Assembly: GCA_028277885.1 (NCBI GenBank)
Contig: JANQFK010000070.1
Span: 1 to 64,000 of the forward strand
DNA length: 64,000 bases
Source of the DNA: Myxococcota bacterium
GTDB lineage: Bacteria > Myxococcota_A > UBA9160 > UBA6930
Reading direction: 5' to 3'
The notes below the pieces were generated by a model. It had not been told where the DNA came from, searched no databases, and saw only the letters and a list, made by a program, of their open reading frames with translations. Numbering within the stretch: position 1 is the first letter of the stretch; each line of letters starts with the position of its first letter. The position numbers were made by a program, and so were the translations under genes. Shown piece by piece: positions 61,267-64,000 of this stretch.

Positions 61267-62637
61267 ATGGGCCCCCAGGCCGCACCGCTCGCCGTCGTCG
61301 TCCTCGCCGCAGGCCAGGGCACCCGCATGAAGTCAGGGCTCGTGAAGGTGCTTCACGAGGTCGCGGGCCGGCCCATGCTCGGCCACGTGCTGGCCACCGC
61401 CGAGGCCCTCGAGCCCGAGCGGCTGGTGGTGGTGATCGGCCGCGACGGCGAGGCGGTGGCCGAGGCCTTCGGGGGCCGGGCCACCTTCGTCGAGCAGGGC
61501 GAGCTGCGCGGGACCGGCCACGCCGTGCAGCAGACCGAGCCGGCGCTCTCGGACTTCACCGGCGACGTGCTGGTGCTCTACGGCGACGTTCCGCTGCTGC
61601 GCGCCGAGACCCTCCAGCGGCTGCGCGAGCGCAAGGCGGCGGCGGGCGCCGAGCTGGCCATGCTGACCAGCACCCTGCCCCTGCCGGGCATCGTGCTGCG
61701 CGACGCCGCGGGCCACGTCGCGCGCATCGTCGAGGTCACCGACGCCACGCCGGCGGAGCTCGAGATCCAGGAGTTCAACACCGGGGTCTACCTGGTGGGC
61801 TCGGAGCTGCTCTGGAAGGCGCTGGCGCGCCTCGACGACAGCAACGCCCAGGGCGAGTTCTACCTCACGGACATCGTCGCCGGCAGCGTGGCCGACGGCC
61901 GCCGCGTCGAGGCCGTGACCATGCACGACCCCGAGGAGGCCCTCGGCGTCAACACCCGCTCGGAGCTGGCCCGGGCCGGCGCCACCCTGCGCCGGCGCAC
62001 CGCCGAGCGCCTGATGGACCAGGGCGTCGGCATCGTCGATCCGTCGAGCACCTGGATCGACGTGGACGTCGAGATCGGCCGGGACACCCGCATCGACCCC
62101 GGGGTGATGATCACCGGGCCCACGGTGATCGGCACCGGCGCCCACGTGAAGGCCCACTGCGTGATCGAGTCGAGCGAGCTCGGCGACGAGGTCGTGATCG
62201 GGCCGAGCGCCCACCTCCGGCCCGGCTGCCGCCTCGCCCTGGGCGTGCGCGTCGGCAACTTCGTCGAGGTGAAGAACAGCGACCTCGGCGAGGGCGTGAA
62301 GGCCGACCACCTCTCCTACATCGGCGACGCCGACGTGGGCGCGGGCGCGAGCTTCGGCTGCGGATCCATCACCGTGAACTACGACGGGGTGGCGAAGCAC
62401 CGCACCCGGGTGGGGGCGCGCGCCTTCGTGGGCTGCAACGCCAACCTGATCGCACCGCTCGAGCTCGCCGACGACAGCTACGTGGCGGCGGGCTCGACCA
62501 TCACCCAGGACGTGCCCGGCGAGAGCCTCGCGGTGGGGCGCGCGCGCCAGCGCAACGTCGAGGGCTGGGTGCGGCGCCGCGGAACCGCGGCCCAGCAGGC
62601 GGCGTCGAAGGCACGGGGCGAGGGCGAGGACGCCTAG
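61267..62637 (+). CDS. glmU: Bifunctional UDP-GlcNAc pyrophosphorylase / GlcN-1-P acetyltransferase
   Basis: Last two steps to UDP-GlcNAc for peptidoglycan and LPS. The protein is 456 aa, family length. N-terminal uridyltransferase: L-A-A-G-Q-G-T-R-M-K-S and Y-G-D-V-P-L-L. C-terminal left-handed beta-helix of hexapeptide repeats with V-N-Y-D-G-V-A-K-H-R-T and A-R-Q-R-N-V-E-G. ATG follows TAGAGGAGCC. Followed 35 nt later by glmS, the committed step of the same pathway. Confidence 0.96.
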   Translation: MGPQAAPLAVVVLAAGQGTRMKSGLVKVLHEVAGRPMLGHVLATAEALEPERLVVVIGRDGEAVAEAFGGRATFVEQGELRGTGHAVQQTEPALSDFTGDVLVLYGDVPLLRAETLQRLRERKAAAGAELAMLTSTLPLPGIVLRDAAGHVARIVEVTDATPAELEIQEFNTGVYLVGSELLWKALARLDDSNAQGEFYLTDIVAGSVADGRRVEAVTMHDPEEALGVNTRSELARAGATLRRRTAERLMDQGVGIVDPSSTWIDVDVEIGRDTRIDPGVMITGPTVIGTGAHVKAHCVIESSELGDEVVIGPSAHLRPGCRLALGVRVGNFVEVKNSDLGEGVKADHLSYIGDADVGAGASFGCGSITVNYDGVAKHRTRVGARAFVGCNANLIAPLELADDSYVAAGSTITQDVPGESLAVGRARQRNVEGWVRRRGTAAQQAASKARGEGEDA

Positions 62638-62672
62638 GGCGGCAGGATCGTCGGGGGGCGGAGGAGCGCAGC

Positions 62673-64000
62673 ATGTGTGGAATCGTCGGCTACATCGGTG
62701 AGCAGCGTCTCGCCCAGGACGTGCTCCTCGAGGGCCTCGGCCGCCTCGAGTACCGCGGCTACGACTCGGCGGGCGTGGCGATCTTCGAGGACGGACGCCT
62801 CGACGTGCGCCGGGCCGTCGGCAAGCTCTCGAACCTCGGCGGCATGCTGCGCGACGAGCCGCTCCCGGGCCGCGTCGGCCTCGGCCACACCCGCTGGGCC
62901 ACTCACGGCCGGCCCTCGGAGCCCAACGCCCACCCCCACCGGGCCGGCTCCGTCGCCATCGTGCACAACGGCATCATCGAGAACTACCGCGAGCTGCGCG
63001 AGGAGCTCGCCGCGGCGGGGCGCAGCTTCGCGTCGGAGACCGACACCGAGCTCATCGCCCACCTGATCGACCGCGCCCTCGAGAGCGGGCTCGACCTGCT
63101 CGAGTCCGTGCGCGAGGCCACCGGGCGCCTGGTGGGCTCCTACGCCCTGGGCGTGCTGTGCGAGAGAGATCCCGAGCACCTCGTGGTCGCCAAGCACGGC
63201 GGCAGCCCGATCATCCTCGGGCTGGGCGAGAACGAGTCCTTCCTGGCCAGCGACATCCCGGCGATCCTGCCCTACACGCGGCAGATGCTGTTCCTCGACG
63301 ACGGCGAGTTCGCGGTGCTCTCCCGGGCCGGCGTGCAGATCACCGACGCCGAGGGCCACCTGGTGGAGCGCGCTCCCTCGACGATCCACTGGGACCCGAT
63401 CTCCGCCGAGAAGGGCGGCTACGACCGCTTCATGCAGAAGGAGATCTTCGAGCAGCCCCGCGCGGTGCGCGACACCATCGGCACGCGGCTGCCCGAGGGC
63501 GAGGCCGACGTCGACCTCGACGGCATCGACCTCTCGCCCCAGGAGGCCAAGAGCCTGGAGCGCGTGTTCCTGGTGGCGTGCGGCACTGCCTACTACGCGG
63601 GCCTCGTCGGCAAGTACATGCTCGAGCGGCTGGCCGGCATCCCCACGGAGGTCGATCTCGCCAGTGAGTTCCGCTACCGCGACCCCATCGTCGACCAGAA
63701 CTGCCTGATCGTTCCGATCTCCCAGTCCGGCGAGACCGCCGACACCCTGGCCGCCCTGCGCGAGGGCAAGGAGGCCGGCGCGCGGGTGCTCTCGATCTGC
63801 AACGTGCGCGACGCCACCATCGCGCGGGAGAGCCACGACGTGCTCTACACCCACGCCGGCCCCGAGATCGGCGTGGCCTCCACCAAGGCCTTCACGACCC
63901 AGCTCGTGGCCCTCTACCTGCTGGCCCTGAAGCTCGGCCTCGCGCGGCGCCGGCTCTCGCCCGAGGAGTTCGAGGAGCACGCCCGGGACCTGCGGCGCCT
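62673..64000 (+). CDS. glmS: Glutamine--fructose-6-phosphate aminotransferase (3' partial)
   Basis: Makes glucosamine-6-phosphate from fructose-6-P and glutamine. Begins M-C-G-I-V-G-Y-I-G with nucleophile Cys2 of the glutamine amidotransferase domain (about 1-240), then SIS domain 1 with A-C-G-T-A-Y-Y-A-G and I-S-Q-S-G-E-T-A-D. Cut by the window end after 442 codons; the full gene should have about 610. ATG is preceded by GAGGAG. No glmS ribozyme-like sequence is seen in the 35-nt gap. Confidence 0.96.
   Translation, partial: MCGIVGYIGEQRLAQDVLLEGLGRLEYRGYDSAGVAIFEDGRLDVRRAVGKLSNLGGMLRDEPLPGRVGLGHTRWATHGRPSEPNAHPHRAGSVAIVHNGIIENYRELREELAAAGRSFASETDTELIAHLIDRALESGLDLLESVREATGRLVGSYALGVLCERDPEHLVVAKHGGSPIILGLGENESFLASDIPAILPYTRQMLFLDDGEFAVLSRAGVQITDAEGHLVERAPSTIHWDPISAEKGGYDRFMQKEIFEQPRAVRDTIGTRLPEGEADVDLDGIDLSPQEAKSLERVFLVACGTAYYAGLVGKYMLERLAGIPTEVDLASEFRYRDPIVDQNCLIVPISQSGETADTLAALREGKEAGARVLSICNVRDATIARESHDVLYTHAGPEIGVASTKAFTTQLVALYLLALKLGLARRRLSPEEFEEHARDLRR

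Noticed and set aside
62638-62672. glmS ribozyme
   Set aside because: The gap is 35 nt, far too short for the ribozyme, and lacks its core.
62634-63980. Large minus-strand open frame opposite glmS
   Set aside because: His/Leu/Val-rich low-complexity translation antisense to an unmistakable GlmS.

Overview
The window is about 64 kb of very GC-rich bacterial chromosome, densely packed, with many 1-4 nt stop/start overlaps and frequent GTG/TTG starts. The gene content suggests a deltaproteobacterial-type lineage (Myxococcota or Binatota-like). The clues are a two-subunit topoisomerase VI, several acyl-CoA dehydrogenases with an F420-type luciferase-like oxidoreductase, a TIGR03084-type protein, an AtuA-type terpene-utilisation operon, abundant lipoproteins, and an exported beta-helix protein with a Cys-Gly-Leu-Gly C-terminal anchor. 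I cannot name a species. I see no tRNA, rRNA, CRISPR array, transposase, integrase or phage genes.

Layout. 1-2083: FMN-binding protein, membrane protein and ApbE flavin transferase (flavinylation cassette). 2080-4009: R2/ferritin-like diiron protein and its FadR-type regulator with a perfect operator palindrome. 4069-5299: TPM-domain pair and a LysW-like zinc ribbon. 5313-7954: SDR, small PNPOx-like exported protein, RfbC and RfbA. 8161-11202: topoisomerase VI A and B. 11296-15317: small conserved protein, exported beta-helix protein, ComM-type ATPase. 15618-20655: envelope block (M28-like lipoprotein, OmpA lipoprotein, vWA protein, Asp-rich repeat lipoprotein) with a 153-bp inverted-repeat element between. 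21065-28538: patatin, NRDE protein, Cys-rich small protein, FolC, MFS transporter, GH20 hexosaminidase. 28561-28790: structured leader or small RNA with an intrinsic terminator. 28827-32432: homocysteine S-methyltransferase-type enzyme and a GH36-HAD fusion. 32457-34751: three-gene protease/nuclease operon that I regard as the best candidate for an undescribed system.

35014-47245 is a divergent catabolic locus. The minus arm carries three acyl-CoA dehydrogenases, a TIGR03084 protein, an F420-type oxidoreductase and an enoyl-CoA hydratase. The plus arm carries biotin-dependent carboxylase beta and alpha subunits, an AtuA-type protein and a TetR regulator. Between the arms lies a perfect 30-bp inverted repeat over a promoter -35 box. 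Together they resemble the Atu/Liu logic for methyl-branched or acyclic terpenoid acyl-CoAs: dehydrogenation, carboxylation, hydration.

47306-50683: membrane protein, Sel1 lipoprotein, CBS protein, and a sigma/anti-sigma/PspC operon. 50797-58007: FAD amine-oxidase-like protein, MutS2, MurQ, YpfJ-type metalloprotease, glutaryl-CoA dehydrogenase, phasin-like protein. 58213-64000: FabH and HflX, then GlmU and GlmS (cut by the window end), which supply UDP-GlcNAc for the envelope.
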